A stretch of 64,000 nt of DNA from Terfezia claveryi (Eukaryota > Ascomycota > Pezizomycetes > Pezizales > Pezizaceae), in NCBI GenBank assembly GCA_015179025.1, contig WHUX01000019.1, positions 467,721 to 531,720 of the forward strand, written 5' to 3'. The notes beneath the pieces are model-generated. The model made no database searches and had not been told where the DNA came from. It saw only the letters and a list, made by a program, of their open reading frames with translations. Position 1 is the stretch's first letter, and every line of letters starts with the position of its first letter. Positions 1 through 11,329 of the stretch are shown here, in pieces. Both the position numbers and the translations under genes were made by a program.

Positions 1-2643
1 TTTGAACATCGTCCAATCCTGTCAATCAATGTAACCCCTGCCGTTTGTGATCGACTCTGCCTCTTCCCATCCCAAGCACCCCGTCAGCTTTTGAGGCGAT
101 TCATCCCCACAGTGACTACATACGAGGATCTCAGACTGTTGTCACAGGCAGGTGTTCTAGTATCCTCCATAATTATCAGCAGGGAAGTTTTCGGATCCTG
201 GCCAAGAAAAGCAATGTGGTACCGGTTGTGGCGGCAGTAGGCTATGCCAGAGACGCACTCTATACTTTATACCGCTACATTAGGTGCCCACTGTACGGGC
301 GATGCTCCGTGTCACGATGATCGTGATGGTGTGCGATCAAGAGGAGAGGACCATGCTGTCGAGCCAGCAAAATAAGAATTGAGCCTTCGGTGTTTACAGA
401 GAAGATTAGCAAGATGCATCTGGTGCTCCATAAGTATTGGATGGGAAATCTGTCGATGATTCTAGGACTCTACATGTCAGGGACAAAGCCAGGTCAACGT
501 TTATTATTGGGGCTTAGCACTCCTTCTGACCGTGGCTACTGCACCTGTTTTATACAGATAGCCGAACGGACTACCGTACGTCTTGGTACCGGTAACAGCT
601 CATGTATGGAATCCACTCGGAAGCGGGGCGAGTGAGACAGGAACTGTAACTTACAGTACTCCGAGACACCCGTAGTTTCACCCGGTGATTTCTACGGAAC
701 CTGGTGTATATTGTACATACATGTTAGCCACTCTCCAGCTTTCCCAAAACAATTGTCACCAAACACCAACACCCGCAGTACAATCAGGACATAACCATTC
801 TTCCCCCAGCGTGGCCTTGTCAATCACAACATAGTCAACTAAGAGGACAAGGTCCTTGACGTTGGCTCTGGCTGCACCAACCGCCCCGGACTTGTACTAA
901 CATCTCTTCGCGGGGGGAAATCACCCACCTATTCTCCCTTCCATACAGAGTATCTTTCATGCTCATGTTGGAGTTATCGTCACCCGTTCCCTAAATACCC
1001 GCCAGTTAATACATACATACTGTACTTCATAAACTCCACTCGTGAATGACCTCCACACTCAATGCTACATACAGTACAACGTTATAGTAGTATATGTAGG
1101 CGGACTGTATGGCGCTGTCAGAGGCTTTTTCAATTCACCAGCAAGTGACACCGGATGTCAAGGTATCCTGATGCAATTCCTCGCTTATACGACTACACTG
1201 TCCTCCGAAGTTGTTGTCATGGGTATTAATTTATAACGGAATCTCAACCGAATGGGTTTCACAAAGCGAACTATCCTAAAAAGGGCCGTCGCAACAAATG
1301 CTTGCATTTAGTCTGGCTTGCATTTCTTGTGCCAACCAGACTACTTGCGTTTAGTCTGGTTGGCACACTTGCATTGCCACTAGCGTTCTGGTCTTGGGAT
1401 CCCAATGCAAGGCGCAGTCGCAAATCGACAAATCTCCTCTTCAAGGCATATTTGCGCGGCGAAACAGTGACGATGAAAAAAAATTGTTAATTTCTGCACA
1501 TGCACGCCTTTTTTTCAGTGGCGTGTTGCGAAACGGGGATATGCCGCTTCGGCTTTCAGCGGATCTGAGTTACAGTACACGTATCTCCACGGGCATAGGA
1601 ATGCTTCGGTGAATAAGCTATACTTTGTCGGCCGAAATTGAAACATATTCAACGGCATTGTTATTGCGGTTCATGATTCATCATGATCACTACCTACTGA
1701 CTCAGGAGGCGTGTTGAAGCACCAGGAATTTTAGGAGAGCAGAACAGCTCACAGTTGAATGAATCACTAATCACTATCAATTACAAGGCGCTCGAGCTCT
1801 AGTCCTTTATTTGTACTATATTTACAAGAGTATACCTTGCAGGCAGTGTTTCGAGCCCCGAATGCGCTGCGTAGGCGCTACATTTTGCATATGGCTGTCC
1901 CAAACCTACTCTGCCTTAAAGCACAGTCACTACCTACGCTTACCCTCATCTCGACCAGACCGGTACTTACCCACCTTTCTATGTGCTAAACTGCGAAACC
2001 AACCAAACTATGCGCAGCCTTGGGACCCGCGCTGTGATAAACGAAAGGTGTCAGGGATCCAATGTTTAACATGTTACTCTAATAAGTTACCGATCCCGAT
2101 CGTGAGTGGGGCGGGGTGTTTGTCACAGGGCCGAGGCCGGGGCTATGGGTCGCGCGAGGTGACAGGATTGGCCCTTGAGCTTGTGTACGTACCTCAATTA
2201 GGCACGGAGTACCGTGACTTGGGTACGTTATGGTCAACACAGCCGTTTTTATATTGGGGTTTTTTTATTTTGATTATGCTAATATATCTATTCTTGTCTT
2301 AGGTATCAATCTCCAGGAGTGTCAAGAACAAGCTTATTATACTGCGCCAGTAGACTGACGTTTTGTATGGGTGCCTGTTTTTATCTCGGCATTCCTGTTA
2401 CCTGGTCATCTAACGGCAAGTACTGGACATACATTATAAATAAATTTATACCAAAGGCGAAATTGTACATTATCAGCGTTAAACATTACCAGAACCCCAT
2501 ACCCGTATGATCCGTGGAACCGTCGTCTCTCGTATACGGAAAATTCCAGCTTCAACATCAAGCTGAGACCCAAGCCACATCCACAAACGCCCTTGCATAC
2601 CTCCAACCTCAACAACCTTTTGCTATTCTTATACTTCCCCAAC
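1..2643. other. Gene-free stretch before RPB3
   Basis: No reading frame here shows a recognisable domain, sensible composition or coherent splice structure. A 163-codon open frame at 1811-2302 has no family resemblance and looks like chance. The one structured element is the nested micro-insertion array at 1301-1376, listed separately. AT-rich runs with repeated TACATAC and GTAC motifs occur near 1000-1100. Confidence 0.6.
1301..1376. repeat. Nested micro-insertion array (three motif fragments between four 9-mers)
   Basis: Four near-identical 9-mers, CTTGCATTT (1301-1309), CTTGCATTT (1317-1325), CTTGCGTTT (1344-1352) and CTTGCATTG (1368-1376), are separated by three fragments of one motif: AGTCTGG (7 bp), CTTGTGCCAACCAGACTA (18 bp, inverted orientation) and AGTCTGGTTGGCACA (15 bp). 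Each fragment has the constant TAGTC/GACTA end at one boundary. The simplest reading is repeated insertion at one site, each event duplicating the same 9-bp target. The mechanism is inference; the repeats are directly visible. Confidence 0.85.
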
Positions 2644-3957
2644 CTACCAACTACTTCCCCCACCCCCGCCATAAGGCGTAGTACCCCCATTCCACGCATC
2701 ATACGTCGTCCTCCCTCCACTCTGAAACGGCGTCGTATACCCCTGATCTCCCCAGCTATCATCCCTCCCACCCGCGTTCCCATTCGCCCCATGCGCACCC
2801 GGCGGGGATCTAGCTCCACCGCTGAACCCATCTACATTCGCGTCTGCGCCCGTCAGGCCCTGAATGATGGCGGCGAGTTTTTCCTGGAGGTATTTGATCC
2901 CCTGTTCGAGGATTTCTTGTGGGGGAATTTGTCCGACGGATTCGACGTCGATGTAGAAGCGGGATGGGACGGCATCATAGTTGAAGGGTTCGCCTTCGGC
3001 GAGGGGTTCTTCCCAGTCCGCGTTGTTGGAGCGGGGCCTGTGCAGAGGAGAAAGGAGCATATACGTCAGCTTCGCGGGATGCAAACCCCTGCACACGGAC
3101 GGGAGGGGGGAATATATGTGAACGGATGTACGTACCATTCCGACGCTGCATCCTCCTCATACCAATAATCAATATGCCTCAATTTATTATGTGGATCATA
3201 TTCAAACGCCACTGCACTCACGGGGCTCCACTTCGCATGTTCCTTCGCAATCCCCTTCTTTGCTATACATCTCAGTTTCAGCTCCTGCCCCTTCCTCAGT
3301 TTACATATTATCGACCCGTGTCCGTCTGGGTCGTTAATAACTGGCGTTCCGCAGGCTGCGCCCTCCGCCACGGCGAGATCCCGTGCGTAGATAGTGACGT
3401 TGGTTTCGCCCGTGCATTTTGCGTACAACGTCAGCGTTACGGAGCACTGCTCACAGTAGGCGTCGCACGTGCAGTCGCGATAGTAGACGAGTTTGTCGTC
3501 CACTTGGGAGGAGTCGAGGGGGATTAGGCCGAGCCGGTGCGAGAGGAATTCGTCAGGGATGACGGAGGAGTTGGTTTCGATTTCAACGAGGTCAATGGCT
3601 GTGGGAAGAGAATGAGACTAAGAGTTAATTCATTGTTCCCCAGGAGACTGCCGATGCCATTACGTACCTACGGTTGGTACCTCTGCTATTATTATACGTC
3701 GTATAGAATTTGCGAACCTATTCCTAGTCAATCACCCATTCCATCCAATTCCCATCTCCTCTAATTGCAATCCCCGAGAGAACCTACGCAAGATCACAAT
3801 TCGACAACACAAAATCGACGTGTCTGTCATTTGCCTGCCGAATCGTAACCTGGGCTATTCAGGTACTCCCGCAATTTAGCTGTTGCTCCGGACTTCTAGA
3901 ATGGAGCATAGACATACGTCCGATGGCATCGGGCCCAGCAAAGTCCATCTCATCCAT
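2644..3957 (-). CDS. RPB3: DNA-directed RNA polymerase II subunit RPB3
   Basis: Subunit of the RNA polymerase II core that pairs with RPB11 as the eukaryotic counterpart of the bacterial alpha dimer; it acts in the nucleus. Five exons on the minus strand: 3957-3918, 3854-3788, 3723-3668, 3598-3136 and 3037-2644. They join to 339 codons, close to the usual fungal length of about 300-340. The N-terminus reads through [16 protein letters not shown], then [20 protein letters not shown] (the alpha-motif segment), then [14 protein letters not shown] Cys-rich zinc-binding loop follows ([10 protein letters not shown]), then [20 protein letters not shown] and EHAKW, both hallmark RPB3 stretches. The C-terminus is Gly/Ser-rich and low in complexity. 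The start is the first ATG in the short first exon. No lesion is seen. It is separated by 460 bp from the tryptophan synthase gene on the same strand. Confidence 0.96.
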
Positions 3958-4417
3958 GATTGTGATTGTATGTAAGAGAAGCGAGGTTGTTAATGTTGAG
4001 ATGCTTGTCGTGATTCAGTTCGTGTGAATAGCTTATCTTTGGAACATTGGGAAAGAAACCTTAGTAATGAACCCACATTGCGGTGACGCTTGGCGGGCTC
4101 ACGTGGCGATAATTCCACAGTTACCCTGAGCTCAGGCTCTAGGGAAGGAACGAAGATGCGAAACAATCTTAGGGCAACTTCCTACTTGTATATTATGACC
4201 TACATAAAAGAACCAATCGAGAGTAGAACGCAATTATCCTAGGTTCAAGACAACAACCCAACAAGATCTTCCATGTCTAAGTAAACTCTATATCAATGAT
4301 GAACGTACAAAAAGGAATCCATACTATTCTCCACTGTCTTCACGAGCAGCGAGTGAAGTACAACTAGCTAAAACATCTTGATACCCAGCTTTGGTTTGAA
4401 TCTGGAGCTCGGGGTGT
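3958..4417. other. Intergenic region between tryptophan synthase and RPB3
   Basis: This 460-bp stretch lies upstream of RPB3 and downstream of tryptophan synthase (both minus strand), so it should hold the RPB3 promoter and the 3' end of the other gene. I see no clear TATA box. It contains one copy of the recurrent 10-mer GTTACCCTGA at 4120-4129. Confidence 0.5.
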
Positions 4418-6916
4418 TTAGACTGGAAAAAAACCAAAATTAGCATTAAGCTCAGTGTAAGCCTCGGAATTTAGCAACCTACATCTCAAATCCCATCCAA
4501 TGCTCGGTCCCAATCTGGGCAACTCTTCCGCTACACTCTGCACATCCTTATCACCTCTACCAGACAAACATATCACGATATCCTCATCCGGCTTCATGGT
4601 CTTTGCCAACTCCATCGCACCCCAAATGGCATGTGCGCTCTCCAACGCAGGAATGATACCCTCCAACTGTGAAATCAACCTGAAGCCCTTGAACGCATCT
4701 GCATCTGTCGCTGCAATAAATTTCGCCCTGCCACTATCTTTCCAAGACGCAAGCTCAGGCCCGACACCAGGGTAGTCGAGACCTGCTGAGACGGAGTGGG
4801 TATCGGAGATCTGACCCTCATTGGACTGGAGGACATAAGTACGCACACCATGCAACACACCCTTAGACCCACCAGTAAGAGTGGCAGCATGCCTGTTAGT
4901 ATCGAGACCATCTCCACCAGCCTCAACACCGAGAAGCTTGACACCCTCATCCTTGCTGAAAGGGTAGAACATCCCCACACAGTTACTGCCACCACCAACA
5001 CAAGCCACAACCGCCTCTGGCAGCTTGCCCCTTGCCGCTAAGAACTGTTCTCTAGTCTCATTACCAATAACACTCTGGAAAGTCCTAACAATTGTTGGGA
5101 ACGGATGTGGACCGATCGCAGAACCAATGATGTAGTGCGTAGTGTCAACGTTCGTAACCCATGCTCTCAATGCTTCGTTTACTGCGTCTCGTAGGGTCCT
5201 CGTCCCAGCATCAACGGCAACGACTTTGGCACCCAAAAGCTTAATCCTGAAAACGTTCAATGCCTGCCTACGTACATCTTCCGCACCCATGTAAATTGTA
5301 CAAGTCATATTCAACTTTGCACAAATGGTGGCAGTGGCAACACCGTGCTGTCCAGCACCAGTCTCGGCAATGATGTTCCTCTTACCGAGACGCTTAGCCA
5401 AAAGGGCCTGCCCAAGAGCATTATTGATCTTGTGAGAGCCAGTGTGGTTCAAGTCCTCACGCTTGAGCCAGATCTGAGCTCCGTCAGCGTGCTTGGTGAG
5501 GTTTTCTGCCACATGGAGATGCCCAGGACGGCCCATGTAGTGATAATAGCTGCGGTATTCTTCCCAGAAGGCAGGGTCATTCTGGGCTTCGATGAAGCCA
5601 GCCTCGAGCTCTCGGAGACAGTCCATGAGGGACTCAGGAACGTATTGTCCACCAAATTCACCAAAGCGGGAGGGGATTGCCGCTGAATGAGCGCCCCCAA
5701 ATGCGGTATTCAGAGCATCAAGCTGGTCAGCCAAGCCTGGCCCCTCAGGAACCTTGGTGATAGTCTCATCAGCATGTCCAACCGCTTCTCCCACTGCGTT
5801 GGCCTCTAGTGCCTCCTCCACTGTCACGGTGTGTATGGTCTGGATATTCTCCCTTCCCACAACCTCCGCACAGTATTGCCTCACAGCCTCCCTCTTAGCC
5901 TCACCTCCCTTTGGCGCCTGCCCAAGAATTGTCACAATCTGAGAACCAATGACCACTCCTTCAGCTCCCTCCCCGACACTGAGGAAGTGCTCCCGTGTGC
6001 TGACACCGAAACCGACGGCAATTGGAGTGTTACTGGAGTATTTATGTACTCGTTTGCAGAGCTCCGGGAGAGAAGCGTTGAGATATCCAGTGGCACCGGT
6101 AACACCCATACGAGAGACAACATAGATGAAAGAATCTGCGATGCCACATAGCAGCTTCATTCGGTCATCAGTAGTCGATGGGGCAATGAGTGGAACATAG
6201 CTCAAGCTATCCATCCCGTAACAATTAGAATAAGTAAAATCCTCAGAATAGGGTGTGGGATACTGTACCCTTCTTTTGTGCATACCCTCCTAAACCTAAC
6301 AGCCTCCTCAGGAGGTAAATCGCAGACAATGAAACCATTTATACCAGTCTCCTTACACTTCTTGATCAATCTCTCCTCACCATAGATCAATATGGGGTTA
6401 TAGTATCCCATGAACAAGACTGGAACATTTAAGCCCTTCTTCCTTGCTTCGGTAACCATATTGAGAGCACCATCAATTGTAACACCATTTTGGAGAGAAA
6501 CCTGGATTTATAAGCCCGATTCGTTAGCAACGGAGAAACAGTTTCGTATTCTGAGTGTTGCAAACGTACGTTATTTGAGTACTGAATTGTAGGGCCGTCG
6601 GCGATAGGGTCGGTGAATGGGAGACCGAGTTCTATGATATCTGTGCACCACGCTGTTAGTTGAATGGTCACTGGATGTGTAGTTTCGGAACCGGAAAGTA
6701 CCGGCGCCACCAGCTTCCATTCCCAACATGATATCGACGGTCTCCTCGACTTTGGGGTAACCTGCCGTCACATATGTGACCAACGCCCGCTGTCAACTTG
6801 TCAGCTCCCCAAGCCACGACTGCAATTGCGCCTAGATGATGGTAATTGGGCAAAGAGGCACATACCCTTCCCTCCTTCTTGCATCTAGTAAATGTCGCTT
6901 TTATTGCTTCAGCCAT
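4418..6916 (-). CDS. TRP5: Bifunctional tryptophan synthase (alpha-beta fusion)
   Basis: Catalyses the last two steps of tryptophan synthesis in the cytosol: indole-3-glycerol phosphate to indole (alpha domain), then indole plus serine to tryptophan (beta domain, PLP enzyme). Six exons: 6916-6866, 6789-6702, 6640-6570, 6501-6269, 6206-4483 and 4422-4418, giving 723 residues, the normal length for the fungal fusion. Alpha motifs: [17 protein letters not shown] with the catalytic Glu and Asp near residues 48-60, and GFGVSTREH. Beta motifs: [32 protein letters not shown] (PLP lysine in HK), [11 protein letters not shown] and the phosphate-binding GGGSNCVG. The last coding exon is 5 bases, ending IGWDLRF-stop. 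The 60-base intron before it has no in-frame stop, so retention would add 20 residues. Start chosen from the conserved short N-terminus [17 protein letters not shown]. Confidence 0.97.
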
Positions 6917-7949
6917 TGTGAATGCCTGTTCTAAGAAATGCTCAATTGAAACAGAAATTGAAAAGCAGGACAAGCCAGGTGGGGTCTGCGGTTTACAAAT
7001 AGAATTATAGCGCTAGCGACAGGTATACTGGTGGGATGGAGGGGCAATGTCGATGCTGTAACGATAGTAACAGCGAACAGGAGCTCTATATACAATTCTA
7101 AAATATTATGACTCCGACCTACACTGTTGCATTTTCCTGACAAGTCGCCTGATAAAGAAAATATCCACTATATAGTTAATAATCACGTCGGCCGCGAGCA
7201 TGATGATCCGGAGAGCGGGGAGGCGAGGGGCAATTGTCTGTGCTAGCAAGGCGACTGGTGTCTATGGCTTCGGCGTTCTCTCCGTACGCCCTTGTGCATC
7301 GTATGATATCTAACCTCTGTACCGCGAACGCCTTATATCTGAGATCCGGTTCAAGTAGGCGAATCTGCATATATGCACGGTAGCTACACCCGTTGGAATA
7401 TGTCTCTCAGTGATTGCAGTAATGCAGAGCTTCAATTATTACAGATGTACCTAATCCCGATTACCGATTTTATTTCAGAGTTAACCCGGGAGTTTTGTCT
7501 CAAGATGAAGGGGCAGCTTCGCATATGAAGTGAGTTGTTGATGTTCTGCAAGCAAGCTTCATTTGAAATTCGTGCGAGCTACCGGAAATCATCTCGGCAT
7601 CACTCTGACTTAGGTACTGTAGTGTGCAAGCAAATTCCACAACTGGGTATGGAAACAATCCACGGGATATGCGAAGTCTTAAGTGACACCCAAAAACAAC
7701 GTCGCAAACATTAAGCCCTTCCGCTTGTCATAGAAATGCCCGGACCCACGGAACACTTCAGAAAAGGAGTGAATCATAATATTGACCTGAATCCTACGTC
7801 TCAATGAGGGTCTCTTCCTCTTCAGATCGAGCTTGTCTCCATGGTCTCGAGTGTCCTTTTTGGAAGCTCTCTGCTTCTAGATTCAATGACTGGAAAATAG
7901 TTCAAAACTTGTACAGAGACTAAGATTTGAATGCCCTTTAGAACTTTTC
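6917..7949. other. Intergenic region upstream of tryptophan synthase
   Basis: About 1 kb with no convincing coding region. It should contain the tryptophan synthase promoter near 6917-7150 and, on its right side, the decayed 3' end of the V-ATPase pseudogene. I see no repeat or recognisable regulatory element. Confidence 0.4.
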
Positions 7950-9500
7950 CAATCCAAACCTCTGATGACAGAGCTTCCTCGCCAACGACACCTTCATGAC
8001 AGCTGCATCTCTACCGATGGCGTATTTAGCGTACTAGTGGCTGTTTGCAGTCGCTTCTACTTGTTGCCATTTATCAATCAACCAATTGATTTGAGACATC
8101 GCCATGATCTATCCAAGTCATGCCTTCTCCGATGGCAGAATTTCATGAGTCGGGAAAGGATGGTAGAACATTATTTGGTGGATAGATACCGGCGTTGTAT
8201 AACTGACGATCGACGAAGATTCGCCTGTATCCGGTCAAGTCAGGAATGGGGTGAGTGATATCACATCTATAGATTTACATCAGTAAACTAATACAGAAAA
8301 TCGTATTGTATACAGACTATCATGATCTTGAGTTAATACGCCGTATATATTTGATACAAAGTGAGCAACCTACCTCACGGAGAGCATCAGAATATGCCGA
8401 GAGATCTGTGAGAATAATCAAGACGTGCTTCTCAAGCTGGTAGGCAAAATATCCTGCGTTGTGAGAGTTAAGCGAGGTGTAATGATACGTTCAATTATGT
8501 CACCAGCTGATTTGTTGCGCCCAGATGCCATAGAGACGTACGTTGGGTCATTGGCAGAATTCAAGAACAGGGTAGCCCTCTCGAGGGAGCCATTCTCCTC
8601 AAAGTCACGAGTGAAAAAAGCGACACCAAGTTCATACCAATAGCAGCAACGACCTTAGAGAAGTTATCCTTATGGTCGTCGTGGACACCTTTGGGGGCTT
8701 CACCATGATGGCTTTTCTGCAGATCTGGGCGGCAATTTTGTTAGGAAGACCAGCAGCAGAGAAAATGGGGATCTTTTGCCCTCTGGCTATAGACCCAATT
8801 CTGTCAATCAAGGGAAAGCGGCCTCAATGTGACAGCTACGTACCAATAGAGTTCATGATATCTAAATACCGTTAGCTGAGATTACCTTTCAGGCCAGCAG
8901 TGCAAGGAATACCTTGGCCGAAATACCAGTACTTATCATTTCCTCGGGATAGACGTGGAGTAGGGATTGATAGGAGATCAGTTGTTATCTAAGTAGTCCT
9001 CTGGAAAGACCTTAGGACCCTTATCAATGGCATACCGGAACCATCGAATATATGTCCCAACATGCCCTCTGACACTGGGAAGTTCAGATTCTGCCCGGTG
9101 AACTCGGCCGACTTCCTCACATCAACGCCAGTTGTACCCTCAAAGACTTATGGCAGAAGTCAGCCTGATACAGCAACCCTCTGAGCCCACCTCAACACTA
9201 GCCCTGCTGCCTCGAACTTCAAGGACTTGGCCAGCGCGCTTAGTTCCATCAGGGAGCGTTAAGCTAACAATCCAGGACTGACTTCGTTTATCTTGGGTAT
9301 TTAACATTAGCTGTGTTGATGAAGCTCGCGGTCAGCAAGTGCTAACTCTGGAGATAGATGGGAGACAAGAGATTACCCAGAATGACCAATGGACCGTTCA
9401 CTCCCTGGACGGTATTGTATCTGGTGCGTTTATCAGCCATCTAAATCCTCTAATTGCGACTAACTAAGGACGTACCGAATTCGTTGGTCAATGCCATAAT
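7950..9500 (-). pseudogene. VMA2: Decayed copy of V-type ATPase subunit B (VMA2)
   Basis: Read on the minus strand, pieces match V-ATPase subunit B in order. RYNTVQGVNGPLVIL lies at about 9440-9380; [17 protein letters not shown] and [20 protein letters not shown] at 9270-9080; IFDGSG at about 9045. [17 protein letters not shown] lies at about 8810-8740, [20 protein letters not shown] at 8620-8550, [14 protein letters not shown] at about 8410-8365, and THPIPDLTG plus [18 protein letters not shown] at 8265-8160. Lesions are plain: a one-base loss after IFDGSG, an in-frame TGA at 8980-8978 where a Gly codon is expected, further frameshifts near 8930, 8720 and 8620, loss of about 50 codons between DALREV and DITHPIPD, and a deletion in the GYITEGQ segment. 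Intron-like gaps remain, so it is a duplicated gene rather than a processed copy. Subunit B is normally essential to the vacuolar proton pump, so a working copy should exist elsewhere. Confidence 0.9.
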
Positions 9501-10471
9501 TTCTAATGAAATCATATACTGTCAGCTTCTGGACAGGTAGATGGATGTACCAGCGCCCGTTGATTGCGCTTACCGAGTAGCAGCAGCAGCGTTAATTGTA
9601 AAAGCCTATGAAGTTCCCTGGTCAAAAACATTTTTTAGTGAAGTTAGCATAGATAAGTACCTCCTGTGTGGACATTCTGGGTTCGGCCGCTATGGCATAT
9701 AGCGGGTCGGAGGATAGGTATATGTGAAGATGAGCTGTGTATTCCTGAAGTTGCAAAAGCGGAGCGGAGATTTTAAGTAAGCGAGGTTTCTGAACGTTAT
9801 ACTCTAGTAACTTGCAATTGGAGATTGGCTACTCCATGGTCTAGATAACTTTCTCATGACTTACAGGTTGAGCCGTTATATGAGTCACGGAAATGCCATA
9901 TACTTGTATATACATGCAGTCAATTATGCCACCTAGCAAAGGATTCGAATTCACTCACATACAAAGACAACCCTCTTCCTGAGTCGAATGAAGATACATG
10001 ACGGTGCTTCAGGCGCTTCAGAATCACTTAAATCATTACACCGAGATCAAAGAAGGGCCCGTAACCAGCACTGGGTACGAGAAGACCAATGACTATCCAT
10101 ATTGTGCTTCCGCCAATAATCGGGACACGGAGATCAATTGATTTTTTTGGGGGATATTGAGCACGTGACAAAACCCGGGAAAGTGTAATTTTTCTTCCGC
10201 CCTGTGTTAAGAAATTCTTTTACTGGCTATTCATATCCCAGAATCTAGATAAATGATATGGGCATACGTATAAACAAATCGACGGGGGGTGCGAGCATTA
10301 ATGGAAAAACAACGCAAAAGATAGAAATCAAAAGTGGACATGGATGCGGAAGAGCTGGGGGTTCTCTATCCGGCAGCAGCGCCCCAGTCCCACAAACTCT
10401 GCCTGTCATGAACATAATCGTGATATCTAAACTCCTACACTCTCCTAATCACCAAGCGCATGCGCATACGT
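9501..10471. other. Gene-free stretch between the VMA2 relic and the Nudix gene
   Basis: No coding signal was recognised. The proximal part may hold the former promoter and first exon of the V-ATPase relic. The distal part contains the 3' flank of the Nudix gene. Confidence 0.4.
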
Positions 10472-11329
10472 CTATCGTAAGACACTACTCCGCTTCACTG
10501 CCTCTAGTAGTTCGGGCCGACCCATTTGTTGAAAGCACTTTGTGGCTTCGTCGAAGGTCAACCATCTCCTCATGCGCTTCTGCATCTCAGGCCACCTGGC
10601 CTCCTCCCGTTCGACATCCACCTCGAAAAACATGAAAAGGGACTTATTTGGGAGAGATTTTGTGGGGGAGGTAGTGGCGGAGGCGGGAGGGGTGGGGTTA
10701 GCGATGTTGACGTTATTGCTGATACTGGCGTTTATTCGTGGGTCTGGAATTTCTCCAAGAGCTCGAGTTATTCGGCCGGTGATGCCAGCTTCTTCCCATG
10801 CTTCGCCTGTAGAAATGAAACGTCTGCATCAGTGGACGTTCGATTTGGGGGTTGTTCTGTTTGAAAAGCAATTGCGGGGAAGGGGGGAAGAACACACGCA
10901 ATGCAGCGTCCTCAGGGGTAGCCTCGTCTGTTTCAAATCCACCCTTTGGCAAAACCCAATGGTTCTTTCTCTGCGTTGACTCCACCACGAGGATCTTCCG
11001 CTTGTCTTTCGAAACGGCAACTACACCACACACCAGTCTTGATCCATCCGTAGCATAACCTGTTTTATCCGGGGTCAGTGCATGAACGTTATTTTCGTTT
11101 CTTTTTTTTGGTGTTTTGCTTTTCGGCGCCGGATCGTGATGATGGTGATTGGGGTGGAATGTTGAATTGGGTAATACATACGTTGTTTAGTTCGTCCGGT
11201 TCGGGCCTTTTGACAAGGATGCTCAGTATTGTGCTCACATTTTTTATCACGAGAGTTTTGATGCAGGTAATTGAACGAAGCGGGAAGTCCAAGATGGCGA
11301 ATCTCCGCTTCGTTGCAACTACCTGTCAT
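10472..11329 (-). CDS. DDP1: Nudix hydrolase, diphosphoinositol polyphosphate phosphohydrolase (Ddp1/Aps1 type)
   Basis: Expected to hydrolyse diphosphoinositol polyphosphates and diadenosine polyphosphates. Exons end at 11182, then run 11059-10898 and 10806-10472. Splicing restores a complete Nudix box, GGFETDEATPEDAALREAWE followed by EAGI, which fits GX5EX7REUXEEXGU; the box is split by an intron. Upstream are ARTGRTKQR and RLVCGVVAVSKDKRKILVV, and the strand before the box is HWVLPKGG, all typical of this subfamily. The C-terminal part has FFEVDVEREEARWPEMQKR and MRRWLTFDEA. The protein would be about 214 residues if translation starts at the in-frame ATG at 11329. That start is tentative because the segment before KARTGRTKQR does not look conserved and could hide another intron. 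No catalytic residue is missing. Confidence 0.9.

Noticed and set aside
1811..2302. 163-codon plus-strand open frame
   Set aside because: Composition is scattered, with no domain, no neighbours in frame and no splice pattern. It is best explained as chance in a gene-free stretch.
2593..3168. 191-codon plus-strand frame opposite RPB3
   Set aside because: It is antisense to conserved RPB3 exons, and its open state follows from the GC-rich coding strand opposite.
9941..9965. B-box-like sequence GATTCGAATTC, considered as a tRNA gene
   Set aside because: The flanking bases do not form a T-arm stem and no A box or acceptor stem fits. No tRNA gene was supported anywhere in the window.
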